Assembly (NCBI GenBank): GCA_910589305.1
Contig: CAJUTV010000003.1
Location: 62,001 to 126,000 of the forward strand
Reading direction: 5' to 3'
DNA: 64,000 nt
DNA from: an uncultured Lachnospira sp.
GTDB taxonomy: Bacteria; Bacillota; Clostridia; Lachnospirales; Lachnospiraceae
The first letter of the stretch is position 1. Each line of letters begins with the position of its first letter. This document shows positions 52,253 through 60,460 of this stretch, in pieces. The translations under genes were made by a program, and so were the position numbers. A model generated the notes under the pieces. That model ran no database searches. It saw nothing but the letters and a program-made list of their open reading frames with translations, and was not told the origin of the DNA.

Positions 52253-53098
52253 TTATATTCTTTTCTTTTTTTTGCTTGCACGTATTGTCAAATAGGTGAT
52301 AAGTGAAAGAATAACAATCGGAAGTAAAAGAGAGAGTACCGTTGACAAAATTTCTGTATAAAAAGGAGTATCTCTCCATGATTTTTGAATATCTTTGTAT
52401 TCAGCAGTATTGACAATTTCTTTTAATTGATTTTTCATATCTTGTGTCAATTCGCTTTGATTGGTCTGTATAGCAAAGGAAACGGCTTTTCCCTGCATAA
52501 TGGTATAGTATTTGCGGACATAAATCGTCACATCATTATTGGCTACAGAAGTTATATCTGTAACATAGTAGTTTGTGCCATTAAGTGTATCTATAAATGA
52601 ATTGGTAATAGTTTCGGTAACACTGTCGTTTGATATATTAGCCCATGTGTCTACATAATGTTGAAATTGACTTTCAAGTGTATCCTTGTCCATCTCATTA
52701 AAATTAATATAATTTTGTGGTGCATCTTTTCCGCTTACAAGAATTTCATAGAGTACTTCATCTTTAGGTATAATTTCAAGGTATATATTATTGACTTTCA
52801 TAAGAGCTCGGAGCTGTTCTACATCTTCGGCACCTATTTTTTCAAGATAGGAATTGTTTGATGTGACATTTTGCGTAAACGTTACCAAATCATTAGAAAT
52901 AGTAACAGCTACGTCAATATCAGCTAGGTTAAAGGTTGAATATCGGTTTGAACTTTCTGTGCTTTGTGTACTGCTGGTTTTAGTATTTGATGTATTATCA
53001 CTAGCATGTACAAAAACAGGCTTTATCATAAATGTAATAATGAATAAAAGAACAGTAAATATTGCTGTTAATAGAATAAATTTATTTTTTTTATACAT
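52253..53098 (-). CDS. Unrecognised membrane-anchored protein
   Basis: About 281 residues with a membrane segment at each end: a signal or anchor at 8-30 (LLTAIFTVLLFIITFMI) and a C-terminal helix (TVLSLLLPIVILSLITYL) followed by KKKKR. The central 200 residues face outward and carry Ser/Thr-rich linker and an alpha-beta region, with KYYTIMQGKAVSFAIQT resembling PsbP/DcrB-like folds, but I cannot assign it. Two adjacent ATGs (53101 and 53098) follow AGGGG; spacing favours 53098. Convergent with the lipoprotein gene, divergent from der. Confidence 0.75.
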   Translation of the reverse strand: MYKKNKFILLTAIFTVLLFIITFMIKPVFVHASDNTSNTKTSSTQSTESSNRYSTFNLADIDVAVTISNDLVTFTQNVTSNNSYLEKIGAEDVEQLRALMKVNNIYLEIIPKDEVLYEILVSGKDAPQNYINFNEMDKDTLESQFQHYVDTWANISNDSVTETITNSFIDTLNGTNYYVTDITSVANNDVTIYVRKYYTIMQGKAVSFAIQTNQSELTQDMKNQLKEIVNTAEYKDIQKSWRDTPFYTEILSTVLSLLLPIVILSLITYLTIRASKKKKRI

Positions 53099-53219
53099 CA
53101 TAGACCCCTTTTTTTTATTTTATTATATACCATATCACAGAACTTTACAAAAATCAATTTAACTGTTATTATATGTAAGATTAAATGTGGGAGTATAAAA
53201 CCATGTAGAAATAAAAACA

Positions 53220-53333
53220 ATGTGAAAAATAAATTAGTTCACATGCTAAATAAAATTGAGCTGATAATTTATACCTGTACATAAAACAGTAAACTGTTTA
53301 TGAAATTTGCAGGTTATGGAAAGGTATGTTTAT
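53220..53333 (+). repeat. Type-C leader C3 before der
   Basis: ATGTGAA (53220-53226) pairs with TTCACAT (53238-53244) and contains GTGAAAAATAAATT, shared with C1. Further on, AAACAGT-AA-ACTGTTT is nested within ACCTG...CAGGT, ending next to TATGGAAAGG before the start. The downstream parts differ from the other type-C leaders. Confidence 0.5.
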
Positions 53334-54662
53334 ATGAGTAAACCGATTGTAGCTGTTGTAGGAAGACCCAATGTAGGCAAGTCAACATTGTTTAATGGTT
53401 TAGCCGGACAACAGATTTCTATTGTAAAAGATACACCTGGTGTTACTAGGGATAGAATATATGCAGATGTAACATGGCTGGATAAAGCCTTTACATTAAT
53501 TGATACAGGAGGAATTGAGCCAGACAGCAGCGATGTTATTCTCTCGCAGATGAGAGAACAGGCACAGATTGCTATTGATACAGCAGATGTCATTATATTT
53601 ATGACCGATGTACGACAGGGATTGGTTGATTCGGATGCAAAAGTTGCTGATATGTTAAGACGCTCTCATAAACCGATTGTCTTAGTTGTTAATAAGGTTG
53701 ATAATTTTGAGAAGCAAATGCCTGATGTGTATGAATTTTATAATCTTGGGATTGGGGAGCCTATGCCAATATCAGCGACATCAAAGCTGGGGCTTGGTGA
53801 TATGCTTGATGAAGTGACAAAGTGGTTTCCAAAAAATGAAGATATTGCAGAAGATGATGATAGACCTAAAATAGCAATCGTTGGAAAGCCTAATGTAGGA
53901 AAGTCGTCTATTGTCAATAAACTGTTTGGGAAAAATAGAGTGATTGTATCGGATATTGCAGGAACTACAAGAGATGCCATTGATACCACAATAAACTATA
54001 ATGGGCAGGATTACGTATTTATAGATACAGCAGGACTTCGCAGAAAAAGTAAAGTTAAAGAGGAATTGGAACGATATAGTATTATTCGTACTGTTTCCGC
54101 AGTGGAGCGAGCCGATATTGTCATTGTTGTTATCGATGCCAACGAGGGTGTGACAGAACAAGATGCAAAGATTGCAGGAATTGCACATGAACGTGGAAAA
54201 GGTATTATTATTGCAGTGAATAAATGGGATGCGATATCAAAAGATGATAAGACCATATATCGGTTTACAGATAAGGTTAAAGAGACGTTAAGTTTTATAC
54301 CTTATGCAGAAATTTTATTTATATCCGCTAAAACAGGTCAGCGTTTAAATAAAATATATGAATTGATTGATGCAATTGTTGAAAGTCAGAATATGAGAAT
54401 CCCTACAGGAGTGCTTAATGAAATTCTTACAGAAGCAGTTTCTATGCAGCAGCCTCCGTCAGATAAAGGAAAGCGATTGCGAATTTATTATATGACGCAG
54501 GTTTCTGTAAAACCCCCAACGTTTGTTATGTTTATAAATGATAAAAATTTAACCCATTTTTCATATACAAGGTATATTGAAAATAAAATTCGTGAAGCGT
54601 TTGGCTTTCGAGGAACAGCCATTCATTTTATTAATAGAGAGCGAAAAGGAAAGGAACTATGA
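53334..54662 (+). CDS. der: Ribosome-associated GTPase Der (EngA)
   Basis: A 442-residue protein with two tandem GTPase domains: G1 GRPNVGKSTL near residue 8 and GKPNVGKSSI near 182, each with DT[GA]G and NK[VW]D motifs, then a KH-like domain ending with the basic C-terminus. Der is needed for 50S assembly. GGAAAGG favours ATG 53334. It overlaps plsY by four bases (ATGA), giving the der-plsY-gpsA operon. Confidence 0.97.
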   Translation: MSKPIVAVVGRPNVGKSTLFNGLAGQQISIVKDTPGVTRDRIYADVTWLDKAFTLIDTGGIEPDSSDVILSQMREQAQIAIDTADVIIFMTDVRQGLVDSDAKVADMLRRSHKPIVLVVNKVDNFEKQMPDVYEFYNLGIGEPMPISATSKLGLGDMLDEVTKWFPKNEDIAEDDDRPKIAIVGKPNVGKSSIVNKLFGKNRVIVSDIAGTTRDAIDTTINYNGQDYVFIDTAGLRRKSKVKEELERYSIIRTVSAVERADIVIVVIDANEGVTEQDAKIAGIAHERGKGIIIAVNKWDAISKDDKTIYRFTDKVKETLSFIPYAEILFISAKTGQRLNKIYELIDAIVESQNMRIPTGVLNEILTEAVSMQQPPSDKGKRLRIYYMTQVSVKPPTFVMFINDKNLTHFSYTRYIENKIREAFGFRGTAIHFINRERKGKEL

Positions 54663-55318
54663 CAGAACGTATAATATGTATTATAATAGGATATTTTATC
54701 GGTGCCATTATTCAAACAGGTTACTGGATTGGTCGTTTTTCTCATATTGACATTAGAAATTATGGAAGCGGTAATGCCGGAACCACCAATGTTATGAGAA
54801 ATCTTGGAAGAAAAGCAGGATTGCTGACCTATGCTTTTGACATGTTAAAAGTTGTTTTTTCTGATGTTATAATTCATTTTTTATTTGGAAATAATTTAGG
54901 TAATGAGATGCTCTTATTTTTATATAGTGGCTTTGGTGTTGTTTTAGGGCATAATTTTCCATTTTATTTAAAGTTTAAAGGCGGAAAAGGTATTGCGGCT
55001 TCTTCGGGCGTTATTATATCACTGTTAGTATTTCCAAAGCATTGCTGGCTTTTTACAATTGTTGGAATGATAATGTTTGGTTCTGTGACATATTTGTCAA
55101 AATATGTTTCGGTAGGTTCATTAACAGCATTGACGGTATGGTTTCTTCAATTTTGCCTATGGATTGTTATAGGCTGGCTGCCATTGTCAACAAGTGATGC
55201 TATTGAGGGGTGTGTTCTTGTGTTTATTATTACAGCATTAGGATTTATAAGGCATCGCAGCAATCTTGTAAGGCTTGCCAATGGTACAGAACGAAAGATT
55301 GGTCAGAAAAAAGAGTAA
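54659..55318 (+). CDS. plsY: Glycerol-3-phosphate acyltransferase PlsY
   Basis: A 219-residue integral membrane enzyme transferring the acyl group from acyl-phosphate (made by PlsX) to glycerol-3-phosphate. Conserved loops: YGSGNAGTTNVMRNLG, GHNFPFYLKFKGGKGIAAS and RHRSNLVRLANGTERKI. Several membrane helices. Start overlaps der. The following gpsA supplies glycerol-3-phosphate, so the operon covers consecutive steps of phospholipid synthesis. Confidence 0.96.
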   Translation: MTERIICIIIGYFIGAIIQTGYWIGRFSHIDIRNYGSGNAGTTNVMRNLGRKAGLLTYAFDMLKVVFSDVIIHFLFGNNLGNEMLLFLYSGFGVVLGHNFPFYLKFKGGKGIAASSGVIISLLVFPKHCWLFTIVGMIMFGSVTYLSKYVSVGSLTALTVWFLQFCLWIVIGWLPLSTSDAIEGCVLVFIITALGFIRHRSNLVRLANGTERKIGQKKE

Positions 55319-55331
55319 GGTGGAGGTTAGC

Positions 55332-56342
55332 ATGGCAAATATAAGTATTTTAGGGGAAGGAAGCTGGGGATTAGGTCTGGCAATTTTACTTTATAATAAT
55401 GGACATCATGTCAAAGTTTGGTCTATCTTTCCAGATAAGATAGAAATTTTAAATAAAGTAAGACAAAATGAAACGGCTTTGCCAGGTGTCATCATACCCA
55501 ATGAGGTGGAATTTACAGCAGATATACAAGAGGCAATAAAGGACAGTGATGTTATTATTATGGCGGTTGCTTCGCCTTATACAAGGTCAACATCAAAGCT
55601 GATTGCTCCTTATGTCAAAAGTGGTCAGTATATTGTTAATGTTGCAAAAGGTATTGAAAATGATACGTTAATGACACTGTGTCAGATAGTCGAACAAGAG
55701 GTGCCGCAGGCAACCGTAGCTGTCCTTTCTGGACCAAGTCATGCGGAGGAAGTAAGCCGTAGTATACCTACTTCTTGTGTTGTGGGAACACATAAAAAAG
55801 AAGATGCCGAATATCTCCAAAATTTATTTATGAATGATGTATTTCGCGTATATACAAGTCCTGATATGCTTGGTATCTGTATTGGGGGTGCTCTTAAAAA
55901 TGTGATTGCATTAGCTTCTGGCATTGCAGATGGTTTGGGCTATGGCGATAATTCAAAGGCGGCATTGATAACGAGAGGAATTACAGAAATTGCGCGTCTT
56001 GGCATAGCAATGGGGGCAGACCCTATGACATTTGTCGGTTTGTCTGGAATTGGCGATTTGGTTGTCACATGTGCAAGTATGCACAGTCGCAACAGAAGAG
56101 CAGGTATTCTTATTGGAAAAGGATATACGAAAGATGAGGCGATGAAAGAGGTGCAAATGGTGGTGGAAGGTGTACATTCTGCAAAAGCAGCCTATCTTTT
56201 ATCACAAAAATATAATGTTGAGATGCCTATTGTGGCACAGGTTAATGAGATATTATTTTATGGCAAAAACCCAGCCAATGCAGTAAAAGAATTGATGTTA
56301 AGAGATAAAAAGATAGAGAGTGACAATATAAAATGGAATTGA
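55332..56342 (+). CDS. gpsA: NAD(P)-dependent glycerol-3-phosphate dehydrogenase
   Basis: A 336-residue enzyme reducing dihydroxyacetone phosphate. The N-terminal ISILGEGSWGLGLA binds NAD(P); here the usual GAGSWG has Glu for Ala. SGPSHAEEV, GALKNVIALASGIADGLGYG, GLSGIGDLVVTC, and SRNRRAG complete the family motifs. GGAGG fixes ATG 55332. It follows plsY. Confidence 0.96.
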   Translation: MANISILGEGSWGLGLAILLYNNGHHVKVWSIFPDKIEILNKVRQNETALPGVIIPNEVEFTADIQEAIKDSDVIIMAVASPYTRSTSKLIAPYVKSGQYIVNVAKGIENDTLMTLCQIVEQEVPQATVAVLSGPSHAEEVSRSIPTSCVVGTHKKEDAEYLQNLFMNDVFRVYTSPDMLGICIGGALKNVIALASGIADGLGYGDNSKAALITRGITEIARLGIAMGADPMTFVGLSGIGDLVVTCASMHSRNRRAGILIGKGYTKDEAMKEVQMVVEGVHSAKAAYLLSQKYNVEMPIVAQVNEILFYGKNPANAVKELMLRDKKIESDNIKWN

Positions 56343-56388
56343 TTGGATAAAAGCAATCATTGCTTTTTACCATATGAAAGGAAAAAAT

Positions 56389-56946
56389 ATGCGTGTAATT
56401 GCAGGTACGGCAAGAAGCCTGCCTTTAAAATCCGTTGAAGGGCTGGAGACACGACCTACAACAGATAGAATAAAAGAGACTTTATTTAATATCCTTCAAA
56501 GCGATATAGCAGGTGCAAGGTTTCTTGATTTGTTTTCAGGAAGTGGAGCTATTGGGATTGAAGCGTTAAGTCGAGGAGCAAGGCAAGCAGTTATGATTGA
56601 AAGCTCAAAAAAATGTGTAAACTGCATAAAAGAAAATCTTGCCTTTACGCATTTAAGTGATAAGGCAGTTGTTATGGAACAAGATGTGATAACAGCATTA
56701 AGTCGTATGCCATCAAAAGAAGTTTTTGATATTATATTTATCGATGCGCCATATGGGCAAGGATATGATAAAGAAGTGTTGCGTATATTGCGCGATGCTC
56801 CTTTTGTAGACACATATACGATGATTATTGTTGAGGAAGCCATAAATACAGATTTTTCTTACATAGATGAAGATTTTGGATTTTGTATAACAAAAATAAA
56901 AAAATATAAAACAAATAAACATGTATTTTTAAATGCAGTGTTATAA
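56389..56946 (+). CDS. rsmD: 16S rRNA (guanine966-N2)-methyltransferase
   Basis: A 185-residue SAM methyltransferase: MRVIAGTARSLPLKSVEG, then TRPTTDRIKETLFNIL, SAM motif FLDLFSGSGAIGIEALSRGA, and the catalytic DAPYGQGY in place of the usual DPPY. The D-A-P-Y variation is conservative. AAAGGA supports ATG 56389. coaD follows, the common rsmD-coaD pairing, but with a type-A leader between them. Confidence 0.93.
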   Translation: MRVIAGTARSLPLKSVEGLETRPTTDRIKETLFNILQSDIAGARFLDLFSGSGAIGIEALSRGARQAVMIESSKKCVNCIKENLAFTHLSDKAVVMEQDVITALSRMPSKEVFDIIFIDAPYGQGYDKEVLRILRDAPFVDTYTMIIVEEAINTDFSYIDEDFGFCITKIKKYKTNKHVFLNAVL

Positions 56947-56970
56947 TAGATGTGAAAAGTAGTTTAAGGT

Positions 56971-57080
56971 TGAAAAGTTAAATTTTCAGTTATAAGGTTT
57001 GTGTCTAGGCGTTGCTTGTCACAAACTTGCAGGAATGTTTTATTCTTTGTGTAAAAAGCAGCGCAGAAATAGGAGTAATA
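56971..57080 (+). repeat. Type-A leader element, copy A5 (before coaD)
   Basis: An AT-rich palindrome TGAAAA/TTTTCA (56971-56988) precedes TTTGTG (56998-57003), pairing with CACAAA (57020-57025). Loop GCGTTGCTT (57009-57017) is complementary to AAGCAGCGC (57056-57064) before AGAAATAGGAG. Third TTTGTG at 57046-57051. The short frame from GTG 57001 runs to TAA 57052. Confidence 0.78.
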
Positions 57081-57560
57081 ATGAAAAGTGCAATTTATCC
57101 AGGAAGTTTCGACCCTGTAACACTTGGACATGTTGATATTATTAAACGTTCTGCTGGATTGACAGACAAATTGATAGTAGGTGTGTTAAATAATAGTACG
57201 AAAACGCCATTGTTTTCAGTTGAGGAACGTGTTAATATGTTAAAAAATGTAACAAGGAAGATTCCTAATGTAGAGGTTGTAAGCTTTACAGGACTTCTTG
57301 TAGATTTTGCAAAAGAAAAAGGATGCAATGTAATTATAAGAGGACTGCGGGCAGTGACTGATTTTGAATATGAGCTTGCAATGGCACAGACAAACCGAGT
57401 TGCAAATCCTGATGTTGATACAATATTTTTAACAACAAGTCTTAAATATGCGTATTTAAGTTCAAGCATTGTAAAAGAAATGGCTCAATATAATGGTGAT
57501 ATAAGTAAATTTGTACCAGAAGAGGTGATTGAACAAATTTACAGTAAATATGGAAGATGA
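57081..57560 (+). CDS. coaD: Phosphopantetheine adenylyltransferase
   Basis: A 159-residue nucleotidyltransferase making dephospho-CoA, the step before coaE (16.5 kb). YPGSFDPVTLGHVDII with the TxGH motif, GLLVDFAKEKG, RGLRAVTDFEYELAMA and YLSSSIVKEMA are all present. ATG 57081 lies at the end of a type-A leader. Confidence 0.97.
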   Translation: MKSAIYPGSFDPVTLGHVDIIKRSAGLTDKLIVGVLNNSTKTPLFSVEERVNMLKNVTRKIPNVEVVSFTGLLVDFAKEKGCNVIIRGLRAVTDFEYELAMAQTNRVANPDVDTIFLTTSLKYAYLSSSIVKEMAQYNGDISKFVPEEVIEQIYSKYGR

Positions 57561-57578
57561 TTTAAAGGGAGATATACC

Positions 57579-58235
57579 ATGAGTAGAATAGAACAGCTTA
57601 TAAGTGACATAGAAGCGTACATAGAGAATTGTAAATTTCAAAAATTTTCTGCAACAAAAATCATTGTTGATAAAGAACAGCTTGAAGATATGTTAACAGA
57701 GCTAAGAATGAGAACTCCTGATGAAATTAAAAAGTATCAAAAGATTATGAACAATAAAGAGGCAATTCTTAATGAGGCGAATGAACAGGCTGATAAGATG
57801 CGCAAAGAAGCAAAAGCACAAGCGGATGCTATATTGAATCAAGCACAGATACATACGGCTGAGCTTATCAGCGAACATGAAGTGATGCAGCAGGCATACG
57901 ACCAAGCCAATCAGCTTATTGACAGCTCGAGAGCGCAGGCACAGGCAATTATTGACAGAGCTGCACAGAATGCGTATAGCATACGTACAGGTGCGATTGA
58001 TTACACGGACGAGATGCTTTCAAGATTACAATATATTATTGAACATTCCATTAAAGATAACAAACGCCATTATGAAACATTGATTAACGACTTAGAATCC
58101 ATGTTAGCTGTTGTTACAAACAATCGAAATGAATTAAAAAGCGATAATGAAGAAGAGGTTGTCCAGACACAGGAAAGCACAGAGGAAACTGCTGAAGCGG
58201 AAAATACACCTACAGATACACAAAGTCAACCGTAG
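57579..58235 (+). CDS. Coiled-coil protein of the V-type H+-ATPase subunit H-like family
   Basis: A 218-residue soluble protein, largely coiled coil (residues 35-135, repeated Ala/Gln/Glu/Lys heptads such as EANEQADKMRKEAKAQADAI), ending in an acidic Glu/Thr/Gln-rich tail. Similar proteins follow coaD in many Lachnospiraceae and are annotated as vacuolar ATPase subunit H-like or DivIVA-like. AAAGGGAG precedes the ATG. No V-ATPase genes are near, so an ATPase role is not supported; a cell-division or scaffold role is equally possible. Confidence 0.7.
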   Translation: MSRIEQLISDIEAYIENCKFQKFSATKIIVDKEQLEDMLTELRMRTPDEIKKYQKIMNNKEAILNEANEQADKMRKEAKAQADAILNQAQIHTAELISEHEVMQQAYDQANQLIDSSRAQAQAIIDRAAQNAYSIRTGAIDYTDEMLSRLQYIIEHSIKDNKRHYETLINDLESMLAVVTNNRNELKSDNEEEVVQTQESTEETAEAENTPTDTQSQP

Positions 58236-58244
58236 AAAAATAGA

Positions 58245-58278
58245 AAAAATACTCTTGGGTCAACCCAAGAGTATTTTT
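58245..58278. terminator. Bidirectional terminator between convergent genes
   Basis: AAAAATACTCTTGGGT (58245-58260) is perfectly complementary to ACCCAAGAGTATTTTT (58263-58278). T-runs occur on both strands. The right arm overlaps the last codons of ylbJ (KILLG and stop). Confidence 0.92.
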
Positions 58279-59240
58279 GCAACAAGGATAGTTACGATAA
58301 CATATAATAGCTTACCGCATATATATTTTTTGATATGAACGAACTCTCTTCCAATTCCCACAGTCTGCATAAGTGTTGAAATTCCCCCAAACGCATTGAT
58401 AGCAAGGATAAGTATCGCCTTGTTTGTTACAGGCATTTGCATATTGTTAATATAAAAAATTCCATTTGTAATTTCTGCAATGCCACAGGCAAGATTGCGA
58501 TATAATTCAGGAATAAAATATATATTATATATATAATTTGATACGCAGGAAAAAATAACAATATATCCGCCTAATTTTAGCATATTTTTTACGGCTCTTC
58601 CCATCTCTTCATCAATAATAGAGCACCAATTGATTTTTATCGTATTATTTTTATTCTCTGTGTAAGTCTGTTCTTGTTCTTTTTTATTTTTTTTTCTTTT
58701 GTTAGATACAAGGTTTTCTTGCAAAGAGTGATGGTTTTTATCCGATATAAGGATGGCTTGCGAAGAAGGACTGTTGTATATAATCTTTTCATAAAATATT
58801 AAAATTCCCAGACAAATAAATACTGGCAAATATGTACATAACAGCAAAGTTGATATGTTGATATCCTTAAAACAAGACATAGTAAACACATAATTAAGCA
58901 TAAAAGAAGGACTTGAAATATTGCACAATGGCATAATTCGCATAAGCAGAGGGTCGGATTGGTTATCACGGCAGTACGCTGCAATTAATATGCCGCCGAC
59001 TGGAAAGCCACACAATACACCTGCTAAAATAATGTAACTATATATAAATGATTTTTTAATTGGAAAAATGCGCAGTACAATAGATGATAACAATGCGGCT
59101 GGAAAAAGACCAGGCAACACAGTAAATGCCCATAATTTTAATCCTAACATCGTACCATTGAAAGCTTCATGTGGTGTGATAATAATGGTAAAAAGAAGAA
59201 TTACAAATACTGCAAGAAGCACTTTATTTAATTTTTTCAT
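58260..59240 (-). CDS. ylbJ: Sporulation integral membrane protein YlbJ
   Basis: A 326-residue membrane protein with about eight helices and nucleoside-recognition (Gate) domains; GFPVGGILIAAYCRDN and NAFGGISTLMQTVGI are characteristic of YlbJ. It is needed for spore cortex formation in B. subtilis. A Lys-rich cytoplasmic insertion lies near residue 200. The start at 59240 follows GGAGG within a type-B leader shared with argR. Its stop lies within the terminator shared with the convergent gene. Confidence 0.87.
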   Translation of the reverse strand: MKKLNKVLLAVFVILLFTIIITPHEAFNGTMLGLKLWAFTVLPGLFPAALLSSIVLRIFPIKKSFIYSYIILAGVLCGFPVGGILIAAYCRDNQSDPLLMRIMPLCNISSPSFMLNYVFTMSCFKDINISTLLLCTYLPVFICLGILIFYEKIIYNSPSSQAILISDKNHHSLQENLVSNKRKKNKKEQEQTYTENKNNTIKINWCSIIDEEMGRAVKNMLKLGGYIVIFSCVSNYIYNIYFIPELYRNLACGIAEITNGIFYINNMQMPVTNKAILILAINAFGGISTLMQTVGIGREFVHIKKYICGKLLYVIVTILVAKILLG

Positions 59241-59300
59241 ATTTAGCCTCCATGCTGCAACTGATTTTTAGGGGCAGCTAATGGTTCAAGTTTCAATCTT
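59241..59300 (-). repeat. Type-B leader element before ylbJ
   Basis: On the minus strand it reads GATTGAAA, ACTTGAACCATTAGCTGC, a short spacer, then GCAGCATGGAGGCTAA. It matches the argR leader (5421-5489). TTAGCTGC can pair with GCAGC or, via TTAGC, with GCTAA around the Shine-Dalgarno GGAGG. Confidence 0.6.
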
Positions 59301-59428
59301 CTTCCTTATTTGTGCGCTGCTTGCCGTAAATCTTGTAAGGCGTATCCATTATTTAGTACAATATATGAAAGAGATATAAATTTATGATTATTTACACAAA
59401 GACAGAATACAGGGTTATAGATAGGATA

Positions 59429-59492
59429 GCTTTGTCTTGCAATATTGATAAAAAATAAGTTCTTTATAAAGCAAGTTGAATAAAGACAAAGC
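59429..59492 (+). promoter_or_regulatory. Inverted repeat upstream of the alarmone synthetase gene
   Basis: GCTTTGTCTT (59429-59438) and AAGACAAAGC (59483-59492) are perfect 10-base inverted repeats; TGC/GCA extends the stem. It lies in the 291-base gap between the ylbJ leader and the synthetase gene, upstream of the promoter. Rest of the gap: no gene seen; TTTGTGCGCTGCTTG at 59310 weakly resembles the start of a type-A element. Confidence 0.4.
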
Positions 59493-59535
59493 ATTTATAA
59501 GTAATATTAAATATTTGTAAAATTTAAAAGATGTT

Positions 59536-59562
59536 TATTATTTTTATAAGGTATGTTATAAT
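59536..59562 (+). promoter_or_regulatory. Putative promoter of the alarmone synthetase gene
   Basis: An extended -10, TGTTATAAT (59554-59562), with a perfect TATAAT and a weak -35 region upstream, 30 bases before the gene start. Confidence 0.5.
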
Positions 59563-59591
59563 TTAGCGAAAAGCGATAATGGGGATTGATT

Positions 59592-60395
59592 ATGGAATTA
59601 CAATTATGGAAGGAGATTCTTACTCCTTATGATTTGGCGGTGGAAGAGTTGACAGTCAAATTTAATCACATTATTAAAGAATATCGGCAGCAGGGGTGTT
59701 ATTCACCGATTGAACAAGTGACAGGCAGAGTAAAAAGTATTTCAAGCATTATTGGAAAAGCACAAAAAAAGAAGATTGCGATGAATGAAATTGAGGAGCG
59801 CATAGAAGATATTGCTGGAATAAGACTGATATGTCAATTTGTCAATGATATTTATTCTGTTGTGGAGTTGATTCGCAATCGAAGTGATATGAAAGTTAAA
59901 AGTGAAAAAGATTATATAACACATATGAAAGAAAGCGGTTATAGAAGCTATCATATCATTGTAATGTACAGTGTAGAGACAACAAAAGGTACAAAAGAAA
60001 TTCCAGTAGAAATACAAATCCGAACATTAGGCATGAATTTTTGGGCGATAATTGAACATTCTTTACAATATAAGTATCAGGGGAATATACCTGTTTATGT
60101 TAAAGAGCGTTTAACGAGTGCATCAAAAGCTATTATTACATTAGACAATGAGATGGAATCCATCCATGACGATGTTATTGATGCACAAAATTACTATCAT
60201 ATTCGTGCCAATATTGTATCAGATATTTTGGGGAATATACAAAATTTATATAAATGTGTCAATAAAAAAGAAATCGAGAAAATACAAGATGAATTTTATG
60301 AGATATATCAAGGCGGAGATATCAGTAAATTAGAGCAGTTTAATAAGCAGCTTGACATTGTTGCCGAGAGTTATCGAATGCAGTCTATGACTTAA
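59592..60395 (+). CDS. Small alarmone synthetase (RelQ/YjbM-like GTP pyrophosphokinase)
   Basis: A 267-residue RelA/SpoT synthetase-domain protein without a hydrolase domain. It transfers pyrophosphate to GTP or GDP to make (p)ppGpp. Key blocks: VTGRVKSISSIIGKA, DIAGIRLICQFVNDIY, SGYRSYHIIV and EIQIRTLGMNFWAIIEH. The C-terminal helix after residue 200 resembles RelQ-type tetramerisation region. GGGGATTG precedes ATG 59592. It has its own promoter and stands alone between ylbJ and rsmF. Confidence 0.92.
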   Translation: MELQLWKEILTPYDLAVEELTVKFNHIIKEYRQQGCYSPIEQVTGRVKSISSIIGKAQKKKIAMNEIEERIEDIAGIRLICQFVNDIYSVVELIRNRSDMKVKSEKDYITHMKESGYRSYHIIVMYSVETTKGTKEIPVEIQIRTLGMNFWAIIEHSLQYKYQGNIPVYVKERLTSASKAIITLDNEMESIHDDVIDAQNYYHIRANIVSDILGNIQNLYKCVNKKEIEKIQDEFYEIYQGGDISKLEQFNKQLDIVAESYRMQSMT

Positions 60396-60428
60396 AATAT
60401 AAAAAGTTATAAATAAGGTTTTCCATAA

Positions 60429-60460
60429 TTTTTACGCTATGCTTCAGAATGGAGATTACT
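60429..60460 (+). repeat. Partial leader before rsmF
   Basis: CGCTATGCTTCAGAATGGAGA repeats the 3' end of the rbgA leader C2 (GCTACGCTTCAGAATGGAGA). The upstream hairpin and the complementary CTGAAG found in C2 are missing here, so this looks like a truncated or solo right end. Confidence 0.45.

Noticed and set aside
56971..57080. Type-A elements as miniature transposons
   Set aside because: Ends are not matched by target duplications that I can see, and the right end always stops at an SD; the idea is not excluded but is not supported here.
59306..59340. Sixth type-A copy near ylbJ
   Set aside because: Only TTTGTG and GCTGCTTG resemble the family; the pairing partners and SD are absent, so it is at most a remnant.
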